Shown in pieces: positions 33,658-42,631 of a DNA stretch of 46,555 nt. The notes beneath the pieces are model-generated. The model was given only the letters and a program-made list of their open reading frames with translations. It had not been told where the DNA came from and did no database searches. A program made the translations under genes and the position numbers. How positions within the stretch are numbered: position 1 is the stretch's first letter; every line of letters begins with the position of its first letter. This DNA is from Candidatus Sulfotelmatobacter sp. (GTDB lineage Bacteria; Acidobacteriota; Terriglobia; Terriglobales; Acidobacteriaceae): the NCBI GenBank assembly GCA_030041215.1, contig JASHOH010000158.1:1-46555 (forward strand), in the 5' to 3' direction.

Positions 33658-34803
33658 TTACCCACCAATGTGAACCATGGTGCGCGAAGCCGGCACAAAA
33701 TCAGGCTCGCCGATATGATGTCGCTCTTCCTTCTTCTGCACGACTGAGCGCATGAACTCCGCTAACTCTTCGTCGCTCGCGCCGCGACGCATCACGGCAT
33801 ACAGATCATGGTCCCACACTGAAAACAGGCAAGTGCGAATCTTGCCGTCGCTGGTGATGCGGATGCGGCTGCAATGCCCGCAGAAAGGATGTGACACCGG
33901 AGCGATAATCCCGATTTCGCCTATACCGTCGTCGAACCGGTAGCGCCGCGCGGTTTCCGAGCGGCCATGCGGAATTTCGACCAGCGGCCGGTACTCGGCC
34001 ATGCGCGCGAGTATTTCATCCAGCGTAACCACTGTCGCCGGAGACCAGACGCGGTCTTCCTCAAGCGGCATGAATTCGATGAAGCGCACAATCACGCCTT
34101 CTTCTCGGGCAAACATACCGAAGGGAATGATCTGATCTTCGTTGAACCCGCGCATGAGCACGCAGTTGACCTTCAGTGGCCAAAGGCCCACGCGGCGGGC
34201 CGCGCGGATTCCGGCGAGCACGTGATCGAACCCGCCAGGCACACGCGTGATGCGCGCGAAACGGTCGGGATCGACAGCGTCCATTGAAACGGTAACCCGC
34301 GTCAGACCAGCATCTCTGAGCGGTCGCGCCAGTTGGGCAAGAACATGGCCGTTAGTAGTGAGAGCGATATCGAGCGGATCGGCGCCGAAATCAGTGAGAG
34401 GGACGTCACGAGCTCCACCGAAATCGTTGTCATTCCGAGGAGCGGAGCGACGAGTGACCCGCTTTTTCTGTCCCTCTCCGATTTGAAAGGGCGCGGCTTC
34501 GGCCGCGCCACTAGCGCCGTCCTTGGAATGGGGCTTTAGCCCCTGAGCTTTGAGTTTCGCCAACTCACGGACGAACTCGACAACTCCCTTGCGCAATAGC
34601 GGCTCGCCCCCAGTCAATCGAATTTTCGTAATTCCCATCCCGACAAGGACACGAACCATCCGCAGATAATCGTCAAAGGCAAGATCTCCATACAGCGCGC
34701 CTTCGTTGCCGGTACGACAATAAACACACTTATAGTTGCAGCGATCCGTGATGGAAAGCCGCAAGTCGGTGATGGGCCGGCCGAATTTGTCGTGGAGAGG
34801 CAT
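33658..34803 (-). CDS. moaA: GTP 3',8-cyclase MoaA with an in-frame insertion
   Basis: 381 residues, about 50 more than usual. The radical-SAM cluster motif CNYKCVYC lies near residue 22-29 and the second iron-sulfur site in FCGHCSRIRI ... IRTCLF. GGEPLLRKG and the C-terminal Gly-Gly (HIGG) complete the family features. It makes the first molybdopterin intermediate from GTP. Homologues join EFVRELAKL directly to LDIALTTNG; here about 58 residues (roughly 85-143) are added, rich in low-complexity sequence translated from repeats (see 34428-34551). ATG at 34803 is chosen over a TTG at 34809. The insert may form a disordered loop in the TIM barrel and activity may be lost. Confidence 0.88.
   Translation of the reverse strand: MPLHDKFGRPITDLRLSITDRCNYKCVYCRTGNEGALYGDLAFDDYLRMVRVLVGMGITKIRLTGGEPLLRKGVVEFVRELAKLKAQGLKPHSKDGASGAAEAAPFQIGEGQKKRVTRRSAPRNDNDFGGARDVPLTDFGADPLDIALTTNGHVLAQLARPLRDAGLTRVTVSMDAVDPDRFARITRVPGGFDHVLAGIRAARRVGLWPLKVNCVLMRGFNEDQIIPFGMFAREEGVIVRFIEFMPLEEDRVWSPATVVTLDEILARMAEYRPLVEIPHGRSETARRYRFDDGIGEIGIIAPVSHPFCGHCSRIRITSDGKIRTCLFSVWDHDLYAVMRRGASDEELAEFMRSVVQKKEERHHIGEPDFVPASRTMVHIGG
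34428..34551. repeat. Repeat DNA inserted inside moaA
   Basis: Contains TGTCATTCCGAGGAGCGGAG (34428 onward), a type also seen at 38698, then two hairpins: GGCGCGG...CCGCGCC (34489-34510) and GGGGCTTTAGCCCC (34530-34543). All are read in frame without a stop on the moaA strand, giving residues such as TRRSAPRNDN. Confidence 0.75.
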
Positions 34804-35153
34804 CAGCAATCAGCATTCAGCACTCAGACCCGAGACGTCCCAGCAATGAGCCTGACTGGCTGAATGCTGAGCGCCGACTGCTGAGTGCTTGAAAAGCAGA
34901 ACGAGGCGGAAAAAATCCCGGCACGCGCTTCCTTTCCAATGCGCTCGTCGCCGAGCGCGGGAAGCACAGGCGTTTCTACCTGTATTCTCGGGAGCAGCGC
35001 CGCCGTCCTCGGCGGCTGTCGCGGAAGCGTTCTCGCTCGCAGCCGCGGCCTGGGTACGCTCGAGGCCATGGCGGTCGGAAACTCGCGTTTATTATACGTC
35101 CTTACCTCTTCCTCTACGTTAGACTGTCAAGTCCGTTTGGGAGACTCCCTTAT
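34804..35153. other. Repeat-rich intergenic region, no gene seen
   Basis: 350 bp between moaA and the iron-sulfur oxidoreductase, transcribed divergently. Inverted motifs CAGCATTCAG (34811) / CTGAATGCTG (34860) and AGCACTCAG (34819) / CTGAGTGCT (34881) lie in the first 90 bp. The rest is GC-rich, with a palindrome-like CCGCCGTCCTCGGCGG near 34999-35014. Reading frames here give low-complexity Ala/Ser/Arg sequence and are not accepted as genes. Confidence 0.6.
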
Positions 35154-37010
35154 ATGAGTTGGTCGGGACAAGTCGTCCTGCTGATCGCAATTCTGGTTTC
35201 TGTCGGTCTGTTCTGGCGGAAGTTCGGGCGCGCGTTGCGCATTATTCTAGCGGCCAAGCCGGACGCCGACTTTCATCTGAGGCCGATCTGGCCGCGCATT
35301 CGCAAAGTAGTGTGGGAGGTGGGAGCACAATCCTTAGTCATCGCGCAGCGGCCACTGCCGGGGCTAGCGCACGCCATCGTGTTCTGGGGATTTTGCGTAT
35401 TTGCGCTCGTCACGCTTAATCACTTTGCTTTGGGCTTTGGTCATCCGTTTCTATCGCGCGAGGGGCATTTTGGAAGGGTCTTCTTCTTGATTGCCGCAGT
35501 GTTCGCGGTGGGCGTGGCGATTGCGATTGCCGGTCTCGCGTTTCGGCGCTTTGTGATTCGTCCCAAATGGCTCGAGCCGCTTTCGCCCGAATCAGGCCTG
35601 ATTGCGTTTTTGATCTTCGCCCTGATGATTACCTATCTGGCAACGTTCTTCGTTCCAGAGGACAGCACGGCGGGTTGGGCCGTATGGTGGGTACATACCG
35701 CGGTACTTCTGTTTTTTCTTCCGCTGATTCCCAGCACCAAGCACATGCACCTGGTGCTGAGTCCGGTCACGATTTTTCTGGAGCGCGATGGGTTCAGCAA
35801 AATTCCGCCGCTCGTGGGCGATGAAGATTTCGGCCTTGTCGCTGGAAAAGACGTGACCCGTCTCGTAGCACTGCAGTCCTACACCTGCGTCGAGTGCGGA
35901 CGCTGCACGGAACATTGCCCGGCAAATAACACCGGCAAGATTCTGAACCCCAAAGAAATCATTCTGGGCACGCGGCATTACCTGAACGAGTTCGGGCCTA
36001 AGAGCGAAGAGCCGCTGCTGGGAAAGTATCTTTCGATGGACGCCGCATTCCAGTGCACGACGTGCGGCGCGTGCGAATTTCAGTGCCCAGTCGGCATTCA
36101 GCATTTGCCCATCATCGTCGGATTACGGCGCGGTGCAGTGAATACCGGTAAATGGGAGAGCAGCTACGGCAGCGAAATGTTTGTGACGCTGGAGCGGCAG
36201 GGCAACGCGCTGGGATTTCCGCCATCGGACCGCGAGAAGTTCATCGAGAAAACCGGCCTGCCCTACTTTGACGGCTCGCAGGAGTATTGCCTGTGGATGG
36301 GATGCCTGGGATCGTTCGATCCCAATGGCCGAAAGATTTTGCTGTCGTTGGTCGATGTGTTGAAGCATCTCGGGATAAGTTTTGGCGTGCTGCGCACGGA
36401 GAAATGCTCGGGCGATCCGGTGCGGCGGTTGGGCAATGATTATTTGTTCGGCGAGTTGGCGCAGGGGAACTTGGAAACGATAGACGAGGCGGGCGTGAAG
36501 AAAATGGTTTCCATTTGCCCGCACTGCGTGCGCACCATTGGCGAAGATTGGAAAGAGCACGGAGGCAACGTTGCCATTGAACATCACAGCGAGCTACTAG
36601 CTCGGTTCCGGGACAAGCTGCCGCAGAACGGTGCTGATCAAAAGAGCACCGTGTTCCATGACGCATGTTATCTGGGACGCTATCGGGGAATCTACGATCA
36701 GCCACGCGAAGTGATTGCACGATATGGAAAAGTCGTCGACCCCCCGCGGGCGCGCGAGCGCGGCTTCTGCTGCGGCGGCGGCGGCGGACTGATGTTTCTC
36801 GGCGAAGAATCTGGCAAACGCGTCAACCTGGAGCGCGCCCAGGAACTTGTGGCCACGGGAGCGAGCGTGGTGGCGGCAGCGTGTCCCTTCTGCAACTCGA
36901 TGCTAAGGGATGGGTTGGCGGCGGCCACGGCTACACCTCCAGAGTTACTCGATGTAGCACAGATTGCCGCGGCGGCAATTGCGAGGGAGAAGATGGAGAA
37001 AGTCGGCTAA
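35154..37010 (+). CDS. Membrane iron-sulfur oxidoreductase, ETF:menaquinone oxidoreductase-like (EMO/HdrD-type)
   Basis: 618 residues. About six N-terminal membrane helices (within residues 1-215; NarI/HdrE-like with His in LAHAIVFWGFCVF and STKHMHLVLSP) are followed by a soluble part. Two [4Fe-4S] ferredoxin motifs CVECGRCTEHCP and CTTCGACEFQCP come first. Two cysteine-rich CCG-type domains follow (CLWMGC ... KCSGD ... CPHC; DACYLGR ... GFCCGGGGG ... CPFC). This is the architecture of membrane ETF:(methyl)menaquinone oxidoreductases, which pass electrons from acyl-CoA dehydrogenase via ETF to menaquinone. The etfBA genes lie convergently 700 bp downstream, supporting that role. Confidence 0.88.
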   Translation: MSWSGQVVLLIAILVSVGLFWRKFGRALRIILAAKPDADFHLRPIWPRIRKVVWEVGAQSLVIAQRPLPGLAHAIVFWGFCVFALVTLNHFALGFGHPFLSREGHFGRVFFLIAAVFAVGVAIAIAGLAFRRFVIRPKWLEPLSPESGLIAFLIFALMITYLATFFVPEDSTAGWAVWWVHTAVLLFFLPLIPSTKHMHLVLSPVTIFLERDGFSKIPPLVGDEDFGLVAGKDVTRLVALQSYTCVECGRCTEHCPANNTGKILNPKEIILGTRHYLNEFGPKSEEPLLGKYLSMDAAFQCTTCGACEFQCPVGIQHLPIIVGLRRGAVNTGKWESSYGSEMFVTLERQGNALGFPPSDREKFIEKTGLPYFDGSQEYCLWMGCLGSFDPNGRKILLSLVDVLKHLGISFGVLRTEKCSGDPVRRLGNDYLFGELAQGNLETIDEAGVKKMVSICPHCVRTIGEDWKEHGGNVAIEHHSELLARFRDKLPQNGADQKSTVFHDACYLGRYRGIYDQPREVIARYGKVVDPPRARERGFCCGGGGGLMFLGEESGKRVNLERAQELVATGASVVAAACPFCNSMLRDGLAAATATPPELLDVAQIAAAAIAREKMEKVG

Positions 37011-37012
37011 CT

Positions 37013-37399
37013 CTACCGATTCGCCAGGCTCATGATTTCAGGCAAGCCCAGGAGCCTCTGGTCGGCGGTCACGAGTGTCAGGCTCAAAACTTTCGCAGTC
37101 GCCGCCAAGAATCGGTCGGCCGGGTCCGTATGGGGCAAAGGCAAAGCCATCGCTGTGCGCACAATCTCGTGAGTCAGAGGTGCTTCGCGCAACTGCTCTG
37201 CCGCGCGCTCGACCCAGGCGAAGGGATTCTGCACGCGAATCCGTCCTTTGCGCATGAGCGTTAGAGCTTCCCACACGTTGACGGGAGATAGCCAGAGCTC
37301 ATTGCTCGTATTTGCAAGTTCAGCCCGGGCACGCTTTCCAATTCGGGTCGGATCCAATTTGCTCCAGATCCAGATATGGGTGTCGAGAAGCAGATTCAT
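37013..37399 (-). CDS. VapC-type PIN-domain toxin
   Basis: 128 residues. PIN-domain acidic residues are in order: D6 in LLLDTHIWIW, E in VNVWEALTL, D in HTDPADRFLAATA and D in LVTADQRLLG. VapC toxins are RNases that cut tRNA or rRNA. The start overlaps the antitoxin stop (ATGA at 37396-37399). The stop lies two bases after the end of the convergent oxidoreductase gene. Confidence 0.88.
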   Translation of the reverse strand: MNLLLDTHIWIWSKLDPTRIGKRARAELANTSNELWLSPVNVWEALTLMRKGRIRVQNPFAWVERAAEQLREAPLTHEIVRTAMALPLPHTDPADRFLAATAKVLSLTLVTADQRLLGLPEIMSLANR

Positions 37400-37635
37400 T
37401 CGCGGTAGGCCTCGATTTCGTCGAGATCGATGACCGGCGAAACGATATCTCCGACGATCTCGGCGGTTCCGATCATATCCCCCAGAAATTTTCGTTTTCG
37501 GTCAGGCCCAGCGGGAACCACTTCCACTACAGCAACTCCATGGCGCGTAATGCGCAGCGGCTGGCGGGTTTTGCGTACTTGTTCGATAAGGCCGAGGCAT
37601 TGAGCCTTGAACTTGGAGATGGGAATAACCTTCAT
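37396..37635 (-). CDS. Phd/YefM-type antitoxin
   Basis: 79 residues. The N-terminal KVIPISKFKAQCLGLIEQV ... PLRITRHGVAVVEVVP pattern is the Phd/YefM DNA-binding fold; the C-terminus (VIDLDEIEAYRE) would wrap the toxin. ATG at 37635 is preferred over a TTG at 37653 because the latter lies inside the operator repeats. It precedes and overlaps the PIN toxin by four bases. Confidence 0.85.
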   Translation of the reverse strand: MKVIPISKFKAQCLGLIEQVRKTRQPLRITRHGVAVVEVVPAGPDRKRKFLGDMIGTAEIVGDIVSPVIDLDEIEAYRE

Positions 37636-37671
37636 GACCAATATTTTAGTCAATGGTCATAATAATGGTCA
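37635..37671. promoter_or_regulatory. Toxin-antitoxin operator repeats
   Basis: TGACCAAT at 37635-37642, its near-inverse AATGGTCA at 37652-37659 and again at 37664-37671, overlapping the antitoxin start. Typical of autoregulated Phd/YefM operators; binding is inferred. Confidence 0.55.
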
Positions 37672-37699
37672 ATACGGCACATCTGTACCAAAAAGACTT

Positions 37700-38689
37700 T
37701 TAGCCTTTCGCCTTCTTCACTTCCTCAGTCAGCGGCGGCACGATGTCGAACAGGTTCCCGACCACGGCATAGTCGGCGATTTCGAAGATGGGGGCTTCGG
37801 AATCCTTATTAATGGCGATGATGGAGCGGGCGCCCTTCATGCCGACGATGTGCTGAATCGCTCCGCTGATGCCGAGCGCGAGATACAGCTTGGGCGCGAC
37901 GGTCTGGCCGGAAGAACCTACCTGGCGATCCATTGGGAGCCAGCCGGAATCGCAGATCGGACGTGAGGCCGCGAGCTCGGCCCCCAAGGCATCAGCGAGC
38001 TGTTTGGCCAGTTCGATGTTTTTCTGCTCCTTGATACCGCGGCCAACAGCAACAATGAGTTCGGCTTGCGTCAGATCGACGGCCTGCTTCGCTTCCTTAA
38101 ATACTTCCTGCGGCTTGGTTCGGATCACTGGCTCGGCGATCTGTACGTTGACCGTTTCCACTGGAGCGGCGCTCGCACCAGCTTCAGCCTGATCGCCGCG
38201 AAACGCGCCGTTCTGAAATGTGGCAAACCAGGGAGCCTCAGAAGTGAAGCTGACATCAGCCGAGAGCTTGCCTTGGAACATCTGCCGCGTAAACAGCAGC
38301 TTGCCGTTTTCGTGCTTGAACCCGATGCAATCGCTGATGACGGTGCGTCCCATCGCTGTCGCCAGCTTGGGAACGAAGTCGCGCACCTGATAGGTATGCG
38401 GCATCAGCACAAGCTTCGGCTGCTTGGCCGTAATGAATTGCTTGAGGCTGGCGGCGAAGGCATCCGGCGTGTATGGTTCCAGTTTTGGCGAATCGACGGC
38501 ATAGACTTTAGCAAGTTTCTTGCCCGCAATTTCGGTCGCGATGCCGCCGGGTCCAGCTCCGGCTACTGCGGCTTCCAGCGTCCAGCCCGTTGCGGCGGCA
38601 ATGGCCTGGCCGGCGGTGATGGTTTCCCACGAAACACGGTTCAATTTGCCTTCGCGTTGTTCGACGATGACGAGAATGGTATCGGACAT
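37700..38689 (-). CDS. etfA: Electron transfer flavoprotein alpha subunit
   Basis: 329 residues. The C-terminal FAD-binding half contains VGSSGQTVAPKLYLALGISG, AIQHIVGMKGARSIIAINKD and PIFEIADYAVVGNLFDIVP, diagnostic for EtfA/FixB. The N-terminal alpha/beta domain is complete. With EtfB it carries electrons from acyl-CoA or related dehydrogenases to a membrane oxidoreductase, here probably the product of the gene at 35154. ATG start. Downstream of etfB with an 80-bp gap holding a repeat. Confidence 0.94.
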   Translation of the reverse strand: MSDTILVIVEQREGKLNRVSWETITAGQAIAAATGWTLEAAVAGAGPGGIATEIAGKKLAKVYAVDSPKLEPYTPDAFAASLKQFITAKQPKLVLMPHTYQVRDFVPKLATAMGRTVISDCIGFKHENGKLLFTRQMFQGKLSADVSFTSEAPWFATFQNGAFRGDQAEAGASAAPVETVNVQIAEPVIRTKPQEVFKEAKQAVDLTQAELIVAVGRGIKEQKNIELAKQLADALGAELAASRPICDSGWLPMDRQVGSSGQTVAPKLYLALGISGAIQHIVGMKGARSIIAINKDSEAPIFEIADYAVVGNLFDIVPPLTEEVKKAKG

Positions 38690-38697
38690 AAGAATTT

Positions 38698-38730
38698 GTC
38701 ATTCCGAGCGGGCAGAGCCCGCGAGGAATC
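38698..38730. repeat. GTCATTCCGAGCG...GCGAGGAATC repeat
   Basis: An interrupted palindrome (GATTCC at one end, GGAATC at the other) between etfB and etfA. Its opening GTCATTCCGAG is shared with the repeat inside moaA at 34429. Confidence 0.6.
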
Positions 38731-38769
38731 GGCTTTCTGGTTACTTCGTTGAAGGTTGCCTGTGGATAC

Positions 38770-39540
38770 TCACAGCACCCGCAATTCATTGCGCAGTTTA
38801 TCCACCAGCTTCTTCGCAATCTCACCCGGCGGGCCTTCGATGTACTCGGTCTTTTTCGTTTTCTGCGGCACGTAGAGGCGCTCGATTTTTTGCAGGTTTT
38901 CGCCGATGGCCGACTGTACCTCGGCCAGCGCCACCTTGCGCACCGGTTTGTTCTTCGCCTGCTTGATGCCGATCAGCGTGGCATAGCGCAACTTATTAAT
39001 ACCGGACTGAATCGTCAGCACCGCCGGCAGCGGCATCTCAACATACTGAAAGTATCCGGCCTCGAGTTCCCGCTTCACCTTGATTCCCGCATCTGTCTTT
39101 TCGATCTGCATGATGATGGTGGCGTGCGGCCAGCCAAGCAGTTCGGCGAGAATCACGCCCGTCTGCGCATAGCCGTAGTCGTCAGATTGCAGGCCAGTGA
39201 AAATCATGTCGAACTTTTCATCTTTGATCGCGGCGGCGAAGGCCTTGGCCGTATTGAAGGCATCGAGTCCGACGAAGGAGTTATCTTCCAGATGAATCGC
39301 CCGGTCTGCGCCCTTGGCCAGGGCCTCACGCAACACTTGCTGAGCGCGGCCGGGTCCAGCGGTAATGACCACAACTTCACCCTTGTGCTTCTCGCGCTGC
39401 CGCAGCGCTTCCTCCAGCGCGAACGCATCGGGTTCGTTCACTTCGTAGGAGACATCTTCGCGAATCCATGTGCCGGTCTCGTTGAGCTTCAGAGAAGCAT
39501 CTTTCTGCGGCACCTGCTTCATGCAAACCAGGATTTTCAA
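38770..39540 (-). CDS. etfB: Electron transfer flavoprotein beta subunit
   Basis: 256 residues. The N-terminus MKILVCMKQVPQKDASLKLN, the AMP/nucleotide segment VVITAGPGRAQQVLREALAKGADRAIHLED and QSDDYGYAQTGVILAELLGWPH are classical EtfB. The start is TTG at 39540 with AAGGAG at good spacing. First gene of the etfBA unit. Confidence 0.94.
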   Translation of the reverse strand: MKILVCMKQVPQKDASLKLNETGTWIREDVSYEVNEPDAFALEEALRQREKHKGEVVVITAGPGRAQQVLREALAKGADRAIHLEDNSFVGLDAFNTAKAFAAAIKDEKFDMIFTGLQSDDYGYAQTGVILAELLGWPHATIIMQIEKTDAGIKVKRELEAGYFQYVEMPLPAVLTIQSGINKLRYATLIGIKQAKNKPVRKVALAEVQSAIGENLQKIERLYVPQKTKKTEYIEGPPGEIAKKLVDKLRNELRVL

Positions 39541-39857
39541 AACGGCGACTCCTTTTCTCCGCGGCTTTCGCGAGCCGGAACAAACTCGTCAGTATAAATG
39601 ACTCGCCGCCGTTTGACCGTGGGTCTCGAAAAAAATCAAGCTGCTGCATTGCTTGCAGCAAATCGGATACAGAAGACGCCGTGTTCCTTGAGGGAGCGAC
39701 AGATGTAGGCACTGAACTTTACCGTTTTGCGGCTGTGGTTCGAGCCGCAAGTGAAAGCGATAACCGGCAGGCAGGTCCAAGAAAACACGGCGCCGCTGCC
39801 AGATTTTGGCATGCGGCGCCGAAAGGTGAGCCACAACTTAGTTAGCTGAGCTGCAAG
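39541..39857. other. Intergenic region with an unassigned minus-strand reading frame
   Basis: 317 bp. Two overlapping minus-strand frames of 66 and 81 codons span it (about 39589-39836); one ends YPICCKQCSSLIF, the other GVFCIRFAASNA. Neither is recognised, and I cannot tell which, if either, is coding. A terminator-like hairpin lies within (39629-39660). Confidence 0.4.
39629..39660 (-). terminator. Possible rho-independent terminator
   Basis: On the minus strand GCTGCA-AGCAA-TGCAGC is followed by AGCTTGATTTTTTTC. The six-base stem is short, but the T run is good. It would end transcripts of the S53 peptidase gene (39858-41888) before etfB. Confidence 0.5.
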
Positions 39858-41888
39858 CTACTCACTGGTACCCGAGCTGGTGACGGCGTTGATGAAGGTA
39901 AGGCCATAAGGGGTACCCCACCCCGTGGCATTGTCCCAGCCTTTCTTTACGGTCAACGAGCTGTCGATGCCAAACCCGAAGTCCAGATAATCCTCCGAGT
40001 CCAGTTCCCAGACTGCGCTGGTAAATTGCTTGTTGCCGTAGAGCGCCGATCCAAAGATCTCCCCGGCCGAGTACGTGTGAGTGCCGGTGGAATCTTGAAT
40101 CTGGCCGGTCACGTTATCAGGGGATGCGTCGCTGCTCGGCAGCACGTCTTGAACGCTGCTGGGCAGCGAAGCGATCAGTGGGGCCGCTTGACCAAGCGGA
40201 GCGCCTGCTTTCTCGTTGGCAATGGCCCAAATCGCCGAGAACAGCGGACATGACAGGCTCGTGCCTCCCCAACCATACTCGACGTATTGAGTTCCATCTA
40301 CGGTTACTACAATCGGAACGCCAGTGTAAGGATCGGACAATGCGGAGACATCAGGCACTTGACGGTTCTTGCCGGGAATCGCCGACTCCCACGATGGCTT
40401 AGGCCAAAAGATGCTCTCGCCCCCGCCGCCACCACCAATGAGCCCAATCACGAATGGTGGATCTTGAACCGAGCCTCCGGCTTCCAGGTAGGCCAGTGTG
40501 TCGCCCCAGGACGTCGTGATTTTATGCCCGGGATTCACAAAATCATTCAAAACAGAAGTCCCACCTACCGCAGTCGCATGGGGAGCGACAGACGGTACAA
40601 GCGGAGCGCCAATCGGAGAGCCCACCCCCTCGTCGCCGCCATCTCCACTTGAGAAATTCACTGAAATGCCCTTGGCGGTCGCGACTTCGAGCGTGTCATC
40701 CCAGGATGTTTGTTCCAGAGGGCCGGCAAACAGATCGAGATCTTCTTCGTAGCTGTTCGAAACTGAATTCGCTAGGCTGTTTTCCGCGATGTACTGAATC
40801 GATGCCTGGAAATCCTCGCTGTCCTCGCCATTGGTGATGACCTCAACAATGCTGGCTCCCGGCGCGATGCTGTGAGCGGTATCGATATCGAGAGCAATCT
40901 CAATGTCCCAACCTGTCTCGATGCCCAGTTGCGGATTCGGTTTGCCCTCGGGATACACAATGCTGAAGTTTAACGAGTTAAGATGTGGCAGCCCAGCGAG
41001 TTTGAAAAACTCATTGGCATCTTTTTCCAGCGTCGGATAGCCATACCCCTCGACCAAAGCGATCGACTGTCCTTTGCCGTTGTAGCCCGAGTCATAAACG
41101 TCGTTCATGCCATAAACATCCTGCAACTGGCCCGGAAGGTAGTCGCAAATAAGCGCGTTTTCGCCATCCGTTGTATAGATAGTGCCGGTGTACGTGCCGA
41201 TCGGCTGACTTGTGCCAAGAGTGATGGTCTCAGGTGCAGCGAGACAATCGGTAGTGCTTCCCGGCGGAAATCCTGAGTCGCTGGCAAGATGAGTGAGCGG
41301 GATGGGCGGAAATGCTTTGTTCGTGCGGGGGTCCACCGCGCGCGCAACCATGGGGCGCACTTGATGACTTTCCAGTCCTGCGACGGTCTCCACATAGTTG
41401 CCTGCTTCGCCCGTCAGGCGTGCGTTCTGAACATTGGCGCGGTAGACTCGTCCGTTATAGTTGAAATTGTGCAGTTCTGTGTTGAAAGCGCTCTCCACGT
41501 TAGCGACCGAGCCCCGCGCACGAATTGTGAATCCAAGGGCATCCGTCGACAGAATCGTCAGTCCATGTTTCTCCAGTTCCTGGCGGACAATTTCGGTTTG
41601 CGCTTTGCTGGGTGCGTACTGTCTGAGATCGTCATTAGTCATCCAATGATGGTAGGTCGGCGAATTGCGGTCATAAAGCGCGTCGACAGCCTTGTCGAAA
41701 GCGGCTTTGTCGCTGAGCTTCAGGTGCACCGTGATGTTGATTGCGGTCGACGCATCAACCCGGCCGAGATCTTTCGATATTTGAATGCCGGCAGGCACAT
41801 TGTTCTCTATTGGCTGAGCGTATGCTTCTGCGAAGCCCAGCACCATTGCTGCGATAGCGGCGAAGCGAATCCCATTTTTGGCTTTCAC
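39858..41888 (-). CDS. Secreted S53 peptidase (pro-kumamolisin family)
   Basis: 676 residues. Signal peptide MKAKNGIRFAAIAAMVLG, cleavage near AYAQ. A prodomain spans about 25-200 (HLKLSDKAAFDKAVDALYDR, NVESAFNTELHNF). The catalytic domain carries Glu and Asp in DIEIALDIDTAHSIAPGA, the oxyanion Asp in NFSSGDGGDEG and Ser in GGTSLSCPLFSA, the Ser-Glu-Asp set of sedolisins. A calcium-site-like end DNATGWGTPYGLTFINAV follows. Acid-active extracellular endopeptidase by family. GTG at 41888 is preferred because AAAGGAG sits seven bases upstream; longer in-frame starts (41912, 42122) add unconserved residues. Confidence 0.93.
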   Translation of the reverse strand: MKAKNGIRFAAIAAMVLGFAEAYAQPIENNVPAGIQISKDLGRVDASTAINITVHLKLSDKAAFDKAVDALYDRNSPTYHHWMTNDDLRQYAPSKAQTEIVRQELEKHGLTILSTDALGFTIRARGSVANVESAFNTELHNFNYNGRVYRANVQNARLTGEAGNYVETVAGLESHQVRPMVARAVDPRTNKAFPPIPLTHLASDSGFPPGSTTDCLAAPETITLGTSQPIGTYTGTIYTTDGENALICDYLPGQLQDVYGMNDVYDSGYNGKGQSIALVEGYGYPTLEKDANEFFKLAGLPHLNSLNFSIVYPEGKPNPQLGIETGWDIEIALDIDTAHSIAPGASIVEVITNGEDSEDFQASIQYIAENSLANSVSNSYEEDLDLFAGPLEQTSWDDTLEVATAKGISVNFSSGDGGDEGVGSPIGAPLVPSVAPHATAVGGTSVLNDFVNPGHKITTSWGDTLAYLEAGGSVQDPPFVIGLIGGGGGGESIFWPKPSWESAIPGKNRQVPDVSALSDPYTGVPIVVTVDGTQYVEYGWGGTSLSCPLFSAIWAIANEKAGAPLGQAAPLIASLPSSVQDVLPSSDASPDNVTGQIQDSTGTHTYSAGEIFGSALYGNKQFTSAVWELDSEDYLDFGFGIDSSLTVKKGWDNATGWGTPYGLTFINAVTSSGTSE

Positions 41889-42149
41889 AGTTTCTCCTTT
41901 GCGTTTATCCATCGGCAGGGCGAAGAAGTAAGCATGGAAACACCCCTCCATGCGTGGTGATTGTTTTGAAAAGACTATTCCGGCGAGCGAACCTCTGCGG
42001 GTACCACTTATACACCACGCCCTGCTTGGTGTACATGGCAAAAAATCTAGGCTGCAACCGTCTTCATCAAAAGTGCAATTTTCTTCTCTGCACGACAACC
42101 ACGACCAACGTCCTGGGTTCATTTTACAAAGGAAGCTCCGCTTTTGCCC

Positions 42150-42631
42150 GGGAGGCTGGGAATGGTTGGGAACTGGCGACGGTTCTCACTCTCCAAAGCG
42201 GGACGCCCTTCACGGTGGTGACCAATGACACGGCTTTTGTTCAGGCACGCGCCGACTACGTCCCCGGCTGCAATCCCACGCGAAGCGGCAGTGTGGAGTC
42301 GCGAATCACCGAGTATTTCAACACTGCCTGCTTCGTGCCCGTAGGGGCGACGGTAGGCGATTTCGGCGATGTACCGCGAAACTCACTGCGCGGACCAGAT
42401 CAGAAGAACGTGGACATCTCGATCGTCAAGTTTTTCCCGATCACCGAGAAAACGAAGGTCGAGTTCCGCAGCGAATTCTTCAATGCGTTCAATATGGTGA
42501 GCTTCGCCAATCCCGTGTACCCGACTACAAACGTCGCCAATCTGACCTCGCCTTATTTCGGGCAGATTTTATCGACCAGCACGGGGCCACGCGTGATCCA
42601 GTTCGCGCTGAAGGTGAATTTTCAGGAGGAG
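42150..42631 (+). pseudogene. C-terminal remnant of an Oar-like TonB-dependent receptor
   Basis: About 160 residues match only the last beta strands of an Oar-type outer membrane receptor: GWELATVLTLQSGTPFTVV, ITEYFNTACFVPV, GPDQKNVDISIVKFFPI, VEFRSEFFNAFNMVSFANP and the end RVIQFALKVNF. The plug domain and more than 80% of the barrel are missing, and the sequence upstream of 42150 is unrelated. The frame has no stop before the next gene and reads straight into it, so a receptor-tail/hydrolase fusion is formally possible. Confidence 0.8.

Noticed and set aside
34824-35157. Several short open frames in the repeat-rich region before 35154
   Set aside because: Low-complexity Ala/Ser/Arg output of repeats, no ribosome-binding site.
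42004-42140. N-terminal part of the receptor/hydrolase frame as coding
   Set aside because: No homology before about 42150, Cys/Thr-rich low-complexity translation, and no start signal.
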